Below are positions 10,625-18,653 of a DNA stretch of 64,000 nucleotides, piece by piece. The notes under the pieces were generated by a model. It did not search any database. It was not told the DNA's origin and worked only from the letters and a program-made list of their open reading frames with translations. The position numbers and the translations under genes were made by a program. The DNA lies in assembly GCF_001580545.1 (NCBI RefSeq), contig NZ_LRBG01000005.1, forward strand, positions 310,001 to 374,000. Reading direction: 5' to 3'. Each line of letters opens with the position of its first letter. The first letter of the stretch is position 1. The stretch is from Paraburkholderia monticola (lineage in GTDB: Bacteria > Pseudomonadota > Gammaproteobacteria > Burkholderiales > Burkholderiaceae).

Positions 10625-11385
10625 GCAAGCCCCACCAGATAGATGCTCAATTCGAAGATCTGTTGCGCGAAGCCAAGGCAATCGCCGGTATAGCCGCCAA
10701 TGCGTCTGACGAAATAACGACCCATCGCGAAGCGCAGCGCGAACAGCACGACACACGTGAGCGCGGCGAAACGCCAGTCGGGTGCGCCGGGGCCGTTCGG
10801 CCACAGCAGCCACGGCAGCCCGAACAGCGCGGCGCACAACAGCGCCGGCCCGCTCAGACGCAGCGCGACCGGCTTGGCCTTGCCTGCCGCGCGCACGTAC
10901 TCGAGCGTAGCCAGGTAACTGATCGCGCAAGCGCGGCTCGCGCCGTGCGCCGCAATCATCAGGCTGGCGGCACGCAGCGGCGGCAACGCGACGAGCGTCT
11001 GCCACTTGATCGCCAGGGCGACCACGAGCGCGATGGCGCCGAAAGCACCGATGCGCGAGTCTTGCATGATGCGCAGTGCATCGTCGCGCGTATAGGCGCC
11101 ACCGAACGCATCGATGCAATCCGCGAGACCGTCCTCGTGAAACGCGCCCGTCACGAGAAGCGACGCGGCCATCGACAGCAGCACCGCGACGCCCGCCGGC
11201 AACACGCGCAGCGCGGCCAGATAGACGAGCGCGCTGAAGCCGCCCACCAACACGCCGACGAGTGGAAAATAACGCGCCGCCGCATTCAGATAATGCGGTT
11301 CGAAGCCGACCCAGCGCGGCACCGGCACGCGCGTGAAGTATCCGAGCGCGGTGAAGAAATAGCGCAGTTCGGTAAGCGGGTTCAT
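10609..11385 (-). CDS. cobS: Adenosylcobinamide-GDP ribazoletransferase (cobalamin synthase)
   Basis: CobS joins adenosylcobinamide-GDP with alpha-ribazole (or its phosphate) in the inner membrane. The 258-residue protein has the family motif GAFHEDGLADCIDAFGG with Mg-binding acidic residues, several hydrophobic segments (VGVLVGGFSALVYLAALRVL, AVLLSMAASLLV, LLCAALFGLPWLLW), and a C-terminal membrane span. ATG 11385 gives the typical start MNPLTELRYFFTALGYFTRVPVP. It overlaps cobC. Confidence 0.95.
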   Translation of the reverse strand: MNPLTELRYFFTALGYFTRVPVPRWVGFEPHYLNAAARYFPLVGVLVGGFSALVYLAALRVLPAGVAVLLSMAASLLVTGAFHEDGLADCIDAFGGAYTRDDALRIMQDSRIGAFGAIALVVALAIKWQTLVALPPLRAASLMIAAHGASRACAISYLATLEYVRAAGKAKPVALRLSGPALLCAALFGLPWLLWPNGPGAPDWRFAALTCVVLFALRFAMGRYFVRRIGGYTGDCLGFAQQIFELSIYLVGLAWISS

Positions 11386-11461
11386 GAGCGTGGCGGGTGC
11401 GGGTGCACAGCGATGCGGGCCGAGGTTCGCAATGTCGCGAAGCGGGTCGTCGTGACGCGCA

Positions 11462-12523
11462 TCACGCTTCGCGATCCGCGACGCCCGCCGAGTCGAAGCT
11501 CGCCATCTCGTTGACGAAGGCCACCGCCGCGCGCAGCAGGGGCACTGCGAGCGCGGCGCCCGTGCCCTCGCCGAGCCGCATGTCGAGCGACAGCAGCGGC
11601 TGCGCGCCGAAATGATCGAGCATGCGCCGATGCCCCGCCTCGTTCGATGCATGCGCGAACACGCAGTACTCGCGCACGTCGGGCGAGAAGCCATCGGCGA
11701 CCAGTAGCGCGGACGTCGCGATGAAGCCGTCGACGAGGATCGTCATGCGCGCTTCGGCGGCCGCCAGATACGCGCCCGCCATCATCGCGATCTCGAAGCC
11801 GCCGAAGGTGGCGAGCACGTCGAGCGGCGCGCGTGCGTCGGCATGACATGCGAGCGCCGAGGCGAGCACGTTGCGCTTTTTCGCGAGCCCGGCGTTGTCG
11901 AGACCGGTGCCACGGCCGACGCATTCGTCGATCGGCACGCCGCACAGGCGGCTCATCAGACACGCGGCCGCCGACGTGTTCGCGATGCCCATCTCGCCGA
12001 AGCCGATCACGTTGGTGCCGAGCGCCGCGTGATGACGCACGCGCGCGGCGCCCGCCTGCATCGCGGCGAGCGCTTCGGCGTGCGTCATCGCCGCTTCGTG
12101 CGCGAAGTTGCGCGTGCCGTGCCCGACCGGAATGTCGACGAGTCCAGCGGAGGACGGCAGCGGCGTCGCGACGCCCGCGTTGACCACTTCGAGTTCGAGA
12201 CCCGCGACGCGGCTGAGCGCGTTGATCGCCGCGCCGCCCGCGACGAAGTTCGCGACCATCTGCGCGGTCACCGCTTGCGGATACGGGCTCACGCCTTCGG
12301 CGGCGATACCGTGGTCGCCCGCGAAGACGATCATCGCCGGACGCCGCACGGTGGGACGCGTGGTGCGCTGGATCATGCCCATCTGTCGCGCGAGTGTTTC
12401 GAGCCGGCCGAGACTGCCGGGCGGTTTGGTGCGCGTATCGATGATGCGTTGCAGCTCGGCACGGAGCGTTTGATCGAGCGGCGCGACCTCGGGCAAACCG
12501 GCCGGGAGTGGGGAGCGAGTCAT
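11462..12523 (-). CDS. cobT: Nicotinate-nucleotide--dimethylbenzimidazole phosphoribosyltransferase
   Basis: CobT makes alpha-ribazole phosphate from nicotinate mononucleotide and the lower-ligand base. The 353-residue product has TKPPGSLGRLETLA, VFAGDHGIAAEGVSPYP, GFGEMGIANTSAAA, and near the C-terminus LGEGTGAAL containing the catalytic glutamate. ATG 12523 gives the usual length; an upstream extension beginning near 12604 would overlap the ATPase gene and is not family-like. No strong ribosome-binding site is visible, so translation may depend on upstream genes. Confidence 0.95.
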   Translation of the reverse strand: MTRSPLPAGLPEVAPLDQTLRAELQRIIDTRTKPPGSLGRLETLARQMGMIQRTTRPTVRRPAMIVFAGDHGIAAEGVSPYPQAVTAQMVANFVAGGAAINALSRVAGLELEVVNAGVATPLPSSAGLVDIPVGHGTRNFAHEAAMTHAEALAAMQAGAARVRHHAALGTNVIGFGEMGIANTSAAACLMSRLCGVPIDECVGRGTGLDNAGLAKKRNVLASALACHADARAPLDVLATFGGFEIAMMAGAYLAAAEARMTILVDGFIATSALLVADGFSPDVREYCVFAHASNEAGHRRMLDHFGAQPLLSLDMRLGEGTGAALAVPLLRAAVAFVNEMASFDSAGVADREA

Positions 12524-12566
12524 AGATGTGAGCGAAACCAGGAAGGAGTGAAAATAAGCAGCCTGA

Positions 12567-13400
12567 CTATATGTCATGACTGAAAGGCGATTCATGACGC
12601 ACACGCGGCGCGGGAATCAGCGCCTCGTGCTCGCCGTCGCGAATCAGAATCAGCGGATGGCCGAACGCGCGGCTCGTCAGTGCGGGCGTCAGCACGTCGC
12701 GCACCGGGCCCGCATACGCGCCGCCCGCGCCGTCGAGCAGCAATGCATGCGTCGCGAAACGACGCGCGAGGTTCAGGTCGTGGCATGAGAACAGCACGCT
12801 GCGACGTGGCTCGCGCGACCATGCCGTGAGCGCTTCGAGACAGTCGATCTGATGATGCAGGTCGAGATGCGACAACGGCTCGTCGAGCAGCAACAGCGGC
12901 GCATCCTGGCACAGCACCGCTGCCAGCGCGACGCGCTGACGCTCGCCGCCCGATAGCGACAGCACGTCACGCGCGGCGTACCCGGCGAGACCGAGCCGTT
13001 CGAGCGCCGCGTGCGCGGCCGCGCGATCTTCATCGCGCTCCCAACCCCAGCCGCCCAGATGCGGGAAGCGATTCAGCAGCACGATGTCGAGCACGCTTGC
13101 GTCGAACGCATCGGCCGCGCTTTGCGGCATTAGCGCGCGGCGTCGTGCGAGCGGCAGCGCTTGCCAGTCGGCCACGCGCACGCCATCGAGTTCGACGTGC
13201 CCCGTGGCCGGCTGCAACAAGCCCGCCAGCGTCGACAGCAAGGTCGTTTTGCCCGCGCCGTTCGGCCCGGCGATGCACCAGATCTCGCCCGCGTAGAACG
13301 TATGCGTGAACGTGTCGAGCAAGGTGCGCGCGCCGGCGCGCAACGTCAGGCGTTGCGCGCTCAGCACGGAAGAGGTGGCGCTCGGTTCGTCTCGCATCAT
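12567..13400 (-). CDS. btuD: ABC transporter ATPase for cobalamin uptake (BtuD-like)
   Basis: The cytoplasmic ATPase of a FecCD-type importer. It shows Walker A GPNGAGKTTL, Q-loop MPQSAADAF, signature LSGGERQRVALA, Walker B LLLLDEPLSHLD, and H-loop SCHD. The 277-residue product fits the family. The ATG at 13400 shares bases with the permease stop codon (ATGA overlap); an alternative ATG lies 24 bases upstream inside btuC. Gene order permease-ATPase-cobT under a B12 riboswitch supports corrinoid rather than iron transport. Confidence 0.9.
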   Translation of the reverse strand: MMRDEPSATSSVLSAQRLTLRAGARTLLDTFTHTFYAGEIWCIAGPNGAGKTTLLSTLAGLLQPATGHVELDGVRVADWQALPLARRRALMPQSAADAFDASVLDIVLLNRFPHLGGWGWERDEDRAAAHAALERLGLAGYAARDVLSLSGGERQRVALAAVLCQDAPLLLLDEPLSHLDLHHQIDCLEALTAWSREPRRSVLFSCHDLNLARRFATHALLLDGAGGAYAGPVRDVLTPALTSRAFGHPLILIRDGEHEALIPAPRVRHESPFSHDI

Positions 13401-14461
13401 CGGCGGCGCTTGAGCAGCATCCATAGAAATACCGGCACCCCGACCAGCGACGTGATCACGCCGACCGGCAATTGCGCGGGCGCGATCACGGTACGGGCGA
13501 TCAGATCCGCGCCCATTACCGCGACACCGCCGCCGAGCGCGGCCGCCGGCAGCAGCATGCGCTGATCGTTGCCGAACGCGAGCCGCAGCATGTGCGGCAC
13601 GACGAGACCGACGAAGCCGATCGTGCCCGCGGTCGTCACCGCCGCGGCCGCCGCGAGCGACGCAGCGAGATACAAGCGCAATCGCAGCGGCATCACCGCG
13701 ACGCCTAACGCCTGCGCGGCCGCATCGCCACGCAAGAGCACGTTCAGGCGCGGCGCGGCCGGCACGATCGCGAGCAACACGAGCACGAGCGCGATCAGCG
13801 CGGTCCACGGCAGCGTGCCGCCGTTGAGGTCGCCGGTGAGCCAGAACAGCATGCCGCGTAGACGGCTGTCGGGCGCAAGGTTGAGCAGCAGCGTGATCAG
13901 CGCGCCCCACCCCGCCGCGATCACCGCACCGGTCAATAGCAAACGCGGCGACGTGTCCTGCGGCTCGCCGCGCCACAACTCGCGACGCGCGAGGCCGAGC
14001 ACCAGCAGGATCGATACGAACGCACCCGCGAACGCGCTCGCATCGACGATCCACCACGCGCCACCGGCGATCATCGCCGCCAGCGCAAACGTTGCCGCGC
14101 CGCCCGACACGCCGAGCACATACGGCTCGGCCAGCGGATTGCGCAACAGTACCTGCAGCAGCGCGCCGGCGAGCGCGAGCAACGCGCCGCACGCGAAGCC
14201 CGCGAGGGCGCGCGGCAAACGCAGCGTGCGCACGATTTCGCCGGCGAGATCGTCGCTGCCCGCGCCGCCGAATGCGTGCGAAGGCATCAGTGCCGCGAGC
14301 ACGCGCGACGGCGCGAGCGACACGCTGCCGAGCACGAGCGAGGCACCGAGCACTACGACGGCGACGAGCGTCAGTGCAAGCCAGATCGTCGCCGCGCGCT
14401 TCGCGTTCATCGGGCGCGGGGTCTTTAGGGCCGTGGACAGCGAACCGGACGCGCGACTCAT
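13397..14461 (-). CDS. btuC: FecCD-family ABC permease for cobalamin (BtuC-like)
   Basis: An inner-membrane permease of the BtuC/FecCD family with about ten transmembrane segments over 354 residues. It contains the typical blocks RLPRALAGFACGALLALAGA, LLRNPLAEPYVLGVSGGA, GTIGFVGLVVPHMLR, and PVGVITSLVGVPVFLW near the C-terminus. Its ATG at 14461 overlaps the stop of an upstream 37-codon frame; ATG 14410 (MNAKRAATIW) is an alternative start that removes a non-hydrophobic 17-residue tail. It is the first large gene after the cobalamin riboswitch. Confidence 0.9.
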   Translation of the reverse strand: MSRASGSLSTALKTPRPMNAKRAATIWLALTLVAVVVLGASLVLGSVSLAPSRVLAALMPSHAFGGAGSDDLAGEIVRTLRLPRALAGFACGALLALAGALLQVLLRNPLAEPYVLGVSGGAATFALAAMIAGGAWWIVDASAFAGAFVSILLVLGLARRELWRGEPQDTSPRLLLTGAVIAAGWGALITLLLNLAPDSRLRGMLFWLTGDLNGGTLPWTALIALVLVLLAIVPAAPRLNVLLRGDAAAQALGVAVMPLRLRLYLAASLAAAAAVTTAGTIGFVGLVVPHMLRLAFGNDQRMLLPAAALGGGVAVMGADLIARTVIAPAQLPVGVITSLVGVPVFLWMLLKRRR

Positions 14462-14571
14462 TTACGTGCGCTCACAGGCGTGGCCGACCCGGCGCGCGCG
14501 TCACGGCTGCCGCGAGCCGAGCGCGTCGTCAGCACCGCGTCGCGGCGGGTTATACGTGTAGGCCGTTTCAT
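14458..14571 (-). CDS. 37-residue leader ORF overlapping btuC
   Basis: A short frame (MKRPTRITRRDAVLTTRSAR and on, ending VSARK) that starts at an ATGA overlapping the stop of the preceding 18-codon frame and ends at an ATGA overlapping the btuC start. The peptide is strongly basic (rich in Arg/Lys) without a membrane segment. Arrangement suggests translational coupling between riboswitch and permease rather than a functional protein. I do not recognise a family, and it could be a chance open frame in GC-rich DNA. Confidence 0.4.
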   Translation of the reverse strand: MKRPTRITRRDAVLTTRSARGSRDARAGSATPVSARK

Positions 14572-14624
14572 AGTCCTGGTTTCAACGGGTCGTCGGTTTG
14601 CGCGCGGGCGATGGCGGACGGCAT
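14568..14624 (-). CDS. 18-residue leader ORF downstream of B12 riboswitch
   Basis: A tiny frame MPSAIARAQTDDPLKPGL with a good Shine-Dalgarno-like AGGAAGG seven bases upstream. Its stop codon overlaps the start of the 37-codon frame. It sits 29 bases after a perfect GC-rich hairpin at the end of the riboswitch leader. It could set ribosome entry for the whole operon. No homolog is recognised. Confidence 0.35.
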   Translation of the reverse strand: MPSAIARAQTDDPLKPGL

Positions 14625-14652
14625 GGGACGACCTTCCTGTAGGTAGCGTGCG

Positions 14653-14674
14653 CGGCCTGCTTCCCCGCAGGCCG
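14653..14674 (-). promoter_or_regulatory. GC-rich hairpin between riboswitch and leader ORFs
   Basis: Read on the minus strand, CGGCCTGC pairs perfectly with GCAGGCCG around a GGGGAA loop. The loop is purine-rich and could itself mimic or mask a ribosome-binding site. There is no uridine run after it, so it is not a classical terminator. It may be part of the riboswitch expression platform. Confidence 0.5.
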
Positions 14675-14728
14675 ACGCGTCACGAGGCGTCCTGTTTTAA
14701 CGTTTTCGCGGGGGACGTCCCTCTTTTC

Positions 14729-14960
14729 TGGCCGGTATCCGGGCTACGACATGTCGATCCCGCCTTCCCACGCGTGACGCGCAGTGGCACACTCGCACGT
14801 TGAACTTCGAACCTGCGATCAGGACCGACCTGCATGGGCACAGCTCATGCGGTCGCTTACCGTTGCGGGGGCAGCGCAGGTTCGCGCATCCGGGTTTGGC
14901 ACCGCGCGCGCCCTGCTTCCCGTTTAACTGCGCGCGCAGGCAAGCGCGCGCGGGCACCAG
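14729..14960 (-). ncRNA. Cobalamin riboswitch (AdoCbl-type)
   Basis: On the minus strand the region holds the ordered conserved elements of the cobalamin aptamer: GGTGCCCGC, TTAAACGGGAAGCAGG, GGTGCCAAACCCGG, the core CTGCCCCCGCAACGGTAAGC, GTGCCACTG, GGGAAGGCGGG, and the B12 box AGCCCGGATACCGGCC. All lie in the correct order and spacing. It precedes btuC-btuD-cobT-cobS-cobC, so high cobalamin should reduce expression of uptake and assembly genes. The aptamer end is about 270 bases from the btuC start, leaving room for a translational control region. Confidence 0.95.
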
Positions 14961-15196
14961 AGTGCGGGAAGTTTAGGAGCGGCCTCGCGGGGCGTCAAGA
15001 AAGGTCGATCGGTGCGCAAGCTGTTCCGTTGAACGCAGGTTATTGTCCGATGGATCGCCGGCTTTTTACCTTGGGGTCGACGACACGAGATGAAACGAAT
15101 CTGCACGAAGCGATGCTGTTACGTCTCGAAACGAGACAATTGTCGGAACCTGTAATATTCCGCGCTAAAATGCGATGTCTTTAGAGGACGCAGCAC

Positions 15197-15556
15197 ATGC
15201 TCACCGAACTCGAATCACTCTCCCAGAACATCGGCAAGCTGATTGCGATCAGCCAGCGCCACCACGAAGCGCGGCTCGCGCTCGAAGAGCAACTCGCGCA
15301 AACGCGTGCAGAAGTAGAAGCCACGCACACGGAGCTCGCGCAATTGCGCGAAGAGCGCGATGCACTGCAGGCGGAACGCGACGCGCTGTCCGCCAAGATC
15401 GACGACGCTCAGGTGCGCCTGAATGCGATTCTCGAAAAATTGCCGCGCGCACGCGCGAGCAGCGAACCGGATAACCAGCTCGATCTGCTCGAGTCCGCCC
15501 AGCCCGAACACGAGCAAGCGGAACGCGACGTGAGCCGACACGGAGAAAGCGCATGA
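15197..15556 (+). CDS. ZapB-like / DUF904 coiled-coil cell-division protein
   Basis: A 119-residue protein that is almost entirely heptad-rich coiled coil (EALAL-type runs of Glu, Leu, Gln and Ala from about residue 25 to 75), then an acidic tail. It starts MLTELESLSQNIGKLIAISQ and overlaps zapA by four bases (ATGA), the usual partner in this group. Such proteins are thought to act with ZapA at the FtsZ ring. A plausible promoter (TTGTCG, then TAAAAT) lies just upstream near 15134-15172. Confidence 0.8.
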   Translation: MLTELESLSQNIGKLIAISQRHHEARLALEEQLAQTRAEVEATHTELAQLREERDALQAERDALSAKIDDAQVRLNAILEKLPRARASSEPDNQLDLLESAQPEHEQAERDVSRHGESA

Positions 15557-15867
15557 CCACCAAGCAGATCGAGGTATCGATTCTCGAAGTCCCCTATCGT
15601 CTCGCCTGTTCGCCGGAAACGGAAGGCGCGCTGCTCGAAGCGGTCGCGCGCGTCGACGCCGAGATGAAGAAAATCCGCAGCGGCAGCAACGTGCGCGGCA
15701 CGGATCGCATCGCGGTGATGGCTGCGCTGTCGCTGGCATCGGAACTGCTTAAGCTGCAAAGTAGCGTGCGTCACGGAGAAGCATTTCCTGCTGAAGAAAT
15801 ACGGCGTACAATGCAGCAAATGAACGAACAACTAGGTACTGTGATTGAGCAGTACAGCTTGCAGTAA
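15553..15867 (+). CDS. zapA: Cell division protein ZapA
   Basis: ZapA binds and bundles FtsZ filaments at the division site. The 104-residue product has the family start IEVSILEVPYRLACSPETEGALLEAVARVD, with DRIAVMAALSLASELL in the middle and a C-terminal helical part (MNEQLGTVIEQYSLQ). It is translationally coupled to the preceding coiled-coil gene and followed directly by 6S RNA, an order conserved widely in proteobacteria. Confidence 0.93.
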   Translation: MTTKQIEVSILEVPYRLACSPETEGALLEAVARVDAEMKKIRSGSNVRGTDRIAVMAALSLASELLKLQSSVRHGEAFPAEEIRRTMQQMNEQLGTVIEQYSLQ

Positions 15868-15889
15868 GCGTTGTAGTTTTATCGGTTTA

Positions 15890-16070
15890 GCTTCCCTGCC
15901 TGGTTCGCCAAGGTCATATATTCCTTGAACCAATGCCATGTGCACGGTTGCGGAAATTTGTAGCACGGGTGTGCGCGTCACTCTGTCTGATGTACCCGAA
16001 GTGTTGCTAACTGCGACCAATTCTGAACCCTCGGTTCAGGATGCCGGCCTAGCGGCTAAGGCGGGGACCT
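15890..16070 (+). ncRNA. ssrS: 6S RNA
   Basis: The stretch directly after zapA has the hallmarks of 6S RNA. The 5' end TTCCCTGCC can pair with the 3' end GGCGGGGAC, giving the closing stem, and two strands flank a large central bulge (region CCTTGAACCAATGCC and region CTGAACCCTCGGTTCAGG). 6S RNA binds sigma-70 RNA polymerase and mimics an open promoter in stationary phase. Ends are approximate. A rho-independent terminator follows at once. Confidence 0.88.
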
Positions 16071-16078
16071 TATCTGGA

Positions 16079-16114
16079 ACGGCGTCGGACTTCAGTTCGA
16101 CGCCGTTTTTCTTT
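16079..16114 (+). terminator. Rho-independent terminator after 6S RNA
   Basis: AACGGCGTCG pairs perfectly with CGACGCCGTT around a ten-base loop, followed by TTTTTC. It lies just after 6S RNA and before the EVE gene. Confidence 0.9.
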
Positions 16115-16211
16115 GGCGGTCGGTTTTCATTTGAGCGCCTTTTTCAAGGGCTTTTCTGCGCGTGCCCGCTTTGGCCGCGCCTCGTTCAACCTCGCACGCT
16201 CACTCCGATTC

Positions 16212-16670
16212 ATGCGCTACTGGCTGATGAAGTCCGAACCAGACGAAGCAAGCATCGACGATCTCGCCCGCGCACCCCATCACACATTGCCATGGACCGG
16301 TGTGCGCAACTATCAGGCGCGTAACTTCATGCGCGATGTGATGCAAATCGGCGACGGCGTGCTCTTCTATCATTCGAGCTGTCCGGAGCCCGGCATCGCG
16401 GGCATCGCGGAGGTCTCCTCGACCGCCTATCCCGACCCCACCCAGTTCGATAAAAAGAGTCCTTACTACGACGCGAAATCGTCGCCGGAAACGCCGCGCT
16501 GGATGCTCGTCGACGTGGTGTTCAAAAAGAAAATCGCCCTGATTCCGCTCGCCGCGCTGCGCGAGCATGCCGAATTGCAGGACATGCGCGTGCTCGCCAA
16601 AGGCAACCGTCTATCGATCACGCCGGTGACCGACGCCGAATGGCGCTTCATCACTAAACGGCTCGTTTAA
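16212..16670 (+). CDS. EVE domain-containing protein
   Basis: A 152-residue EVE (PUA-like) domain protein, a family thought to bind modified bases in DNA or RNA. It begins MRYWLMKSEPDEASIDDLA, with the expected WTGVRNYQARNFMRDVMQIGD and VLFYHSSCPEPGIAGIAEV, and ends TDAEWRFITKRL. ATG 16212 matches the conserved family start. It follows 6S RNA as in related genomes. Function in the cell is not established. Confidence 0.9.
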   Translation: MRYWLMKSEPDEASIDDLARAPHHTLPWTGVRNYQARNFMRDVMQIGDGVLFYHSSCPEPGIAGIAEVSSTAYPDPTQFDKKSPYYDAKSSPETPRWMLVDVVFKKKIALIPLAALREHAELQDMRVLAKGNRLSITPVTDAEWRFITKRLV

Positions 16671-16864
16671 CGGCGAACTCGTGGTGCGACACATTCCGTT
16701 AGCGCGCCCAGGTCATCATGTTCAATGCGGCGGCGAAGCACTAATTGGGGAACCAAGACCTGGTAAATTACGCCTAAGCGGTCGACGAGACGCGCACTGT
16801 CATCGCGCCGCCGCACGACGCCCGCATCGAACGTGCACAACCTGTTCAACCAAGGAGTTCAGCC

Positions 16865-17590
16865 ATGACGAAAAAAACCGCACGGGCCCTCGCACTCGCG
16901 CTCGCTTTTGGCGCACCTGTCGCACTTGCACTGAACCCGGTTCTCGCCCGCGCGCAGACCATGATGCAGCAGCCTTCGGGCGTGCTGTCGCTGAATGCGC
17001 AGGCGAGCGCGGAAGTCCCGCAGGACGAAGTCGAGATCACGATGTTTTTCGAGCAGCAAGCGAGCGAGCCGTCGGCGCTGACGTCGACACTGAACGAACG
17101 CGCCGATGCGGCGTTGCAGAAAGCACGCGGCGTCAGCGGCGTGACAGCGCGCTCGGGCGCGTTCTCGATCTTCCCGTCGACGGATCGCGACGGGCGCATC
17201 TCGACCTGGCGCGGCCGCACGGAAGTCGTGCTCGAATCGCGCGACTTCGCCGCGGCATCGAAGCTAGCGGGACAGATGGCATCGATCATGCAGGTCGGCA
17301 ACGTGCGTTTTTCGCTGTCGCCGGAAGCGCAGCGCGCCGCGGAGCAACGGCTCTCCACGGAGGCGATCAAATCGTTTCGCGAGCAGGCCGCGTCGTCCGC
17401 GCAGGCATTCGGCTTTAGCGGCTATTCGATCCGCGAGGTCAACGTCAGTCACAGCGGCGTGATGCCGCGTCCGATGATGATGATGAGCATGCACGCGATG
17501 GGTGCCGACGCGAAGAGCGCGCCGATGCCGCTCGAAGGCGGCACGTCGACGGTGACGGTCAACGTGTCGGGGTCGGTGCAGATGAAGTGA
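16865..17590 (+). CDS. SIMPL (DUF541) domain periplasmic protein
   Basis: A 241-residue exported protein with a signal peptide ending near VLARAQ. The mature part begins with the DUF541/SIMPL pattern GVLSLNAQASAEVPQDEVEI and continues with LNERADAALQKAR and the ARSGAFSIFPSTDRDGRISTWRG segment. Relatives include the E. coli oxidative-stress protein YggE, but the biochemical role is unclear. A Met-rich patch (PRPMMMMSMHAMG) near residue 202 is unusual and could bind metal or be an oxidation sink; that is inference. A strong terminator follows. Confidence 0.88.
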   Translation: MTKKTARALALALAFGAPVALALNPVLARAQTMMQQPSGVLSLNAQASAEVPQDEVEITMFFEQQASEPSALTSTLNERADAALQKARGVSGVTARSGAFSIFPSTDRDGRISTWRGRTEVVLESRDFAAASKLAGQMASIMQVGNVRFSLSPEAQRAAEQRLSTEAIKSFREQAASSAQAFGFSGYSIREVNVSHSGVMPRPMMMMSMHAMGADAKSAPMPLEGGTSTVTVNVSGSVQMK

Positions 17591-17613
17591 TGCGCGAGCG
17601 CAAGCGCAAAGAG

Positions 17614-17652
17614 AAACGCCACGGCATCCCTGGATGCCGTGGCGTTTTTTTC
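17614..17652 (+). terminator. Strong rho-independent terminator
   Basis: AAACGCCACGGCATCC and GGATGCCGTGGCGTTT form a 16-bp perfect stem with a very small loop, followed by T residues. It ends the SIMPL gene transcript and may also act in reverse for lgt. Confidence 0.93.
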
Positions 17653-17688
17653 ATGCAGCGCATTCTGCGCTAGCCAGTCGTGCGTGGC

Positions 17689-18594
17689 TCAGTTCGCGCC
17701 AACCGCCTGCGCCGGCTCGCGACGCCCCCGGCGATACGCCCACACCATCAGGCCGATGCCCGCGAGAATCATCGGCAATGACAGCCACTGGCCCATCGAC
17801 AGCCCCATCGCCAGCAGGCCGAGAAAATCGTCGGGCTCGCGCGCGAATTCAACCGTAAAGCGCGCGAGGCCGTAGCCGATCAGGAACATCGCGGAAATCG
17901 CGCCGAGCGGCTTCGGCTTGCGCGAAAAGAAGATCAGCACGAAGAACAGCGCCACGCCTTCGAGCGCGATCTCGTACAGCTCCGACGGATGCCGCGGCAG
18001 CATGTGATATTGCGCGAACACTTCGTTCAGATGCCATTGCGCGGCCAGTTGCGGATGCGCGGCGAGCCATGCGGCGTCATCGGGCGCGGCGCCCGGGAAC
18101 AGCATCGCCCACGGCGCGGACGGATCGGTCACGCGGCCCCACAGCTCGCCGTTGATGAAGTTGCCGAGGCGCCCCGCCGCGAGACCCGTGGGCACCATCG
18201 GCGCGACGAAGTCGGTGACCTGCAGCCACGAGCGCTTGCGCTGAAAGGCGAACAGGACCATCGCGAGCGTCACGCCGAGAAAGCCGCCGTGAAACGACAT
18301 GCCGCCTTCCCACACCTTGAAGATGTCGAGCGGATGCGCGAAATAGAAGCTCGCCTTGTAGAACAGCACATAGCCGAGCCGGCCGCCGAGGATCGTGCCC
18401 AGCACGCCGAAAAACAGCATGTCGTCGATATCCTTCGCGGTCCAGCCTTGCGCGGCGACGTACGGCAGACGCAGACGCAGCCGCGCGACGACGATCGCCG
18501 CGACGAACGCGACGAGGTACATCAGGCCATACCAGCGCACCGCGAGCGGGCCCAGATGAATGGCGACCGGGTCGAAATTGGGGTGAATGAGCAT
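17689..18594 (-). CDS. lgt: Prolipoprotein diacylglyceryl transferase
   Basis: Lgt transfers diacylglycerol from phosphatidylglycerol to the cysteine of prolipoproteins in the inner membrane, the first step of lipoprotein maturation. The 301-residue protein has seven predicted membrane segments, the Lgt signature [24 protein letters not shown], and [13 protein letters not shown]. Length and start ([17 protein letters not shown]) are normal. It is flanked by a LysR regulator upstream on the same strand. Confidence 0.96.
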   Translation of the reverse strand: MLIHPNFDPVAIHLGPLAVRWYGLMYLVAFVAAIVVARLRLRLPYVAAQGWTAKDIDDMLFFGVLGTILGGRLGYVLFYKASFYFAHPLDIFKVWEGGMSFHGGFLGVTLAMVLFAFQRKRSWLQVTDFVAPMVPTGLAAGRLGNFINGELWGRVTDPSAPWAMLFPGAAPDDAAWLAAHPQLAAQWHLNEVFAQYHMLPRHPSELYEIALEGVALFFVLIFFSRKPKPLGAISAMFLIGYGLARFTVEFAREPDDFLGLLAMGLSMGQWLSLPMILAGIGLMVWAYRRGRREPAQAVGAN

Positions 18595-18653
18595 CGTGTA
18601 ATTATGGGCAGTTCAGGTTCGAAAGCAGTTTTTACAGGGAAACAAAAGGGGCT

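Noticed and set aside
14092..14646. Plus-strand frames over the btuC 5' end and leader
   Set aside because: They oppose the conserved permease and the riboswitch leader and show only Arg/Ala/Pro-rich composition.
15938..16324. A 128-codon plus-strand frame
   Set aside because: It runs through 6S RNA and its terminator, so it is not likely translated.
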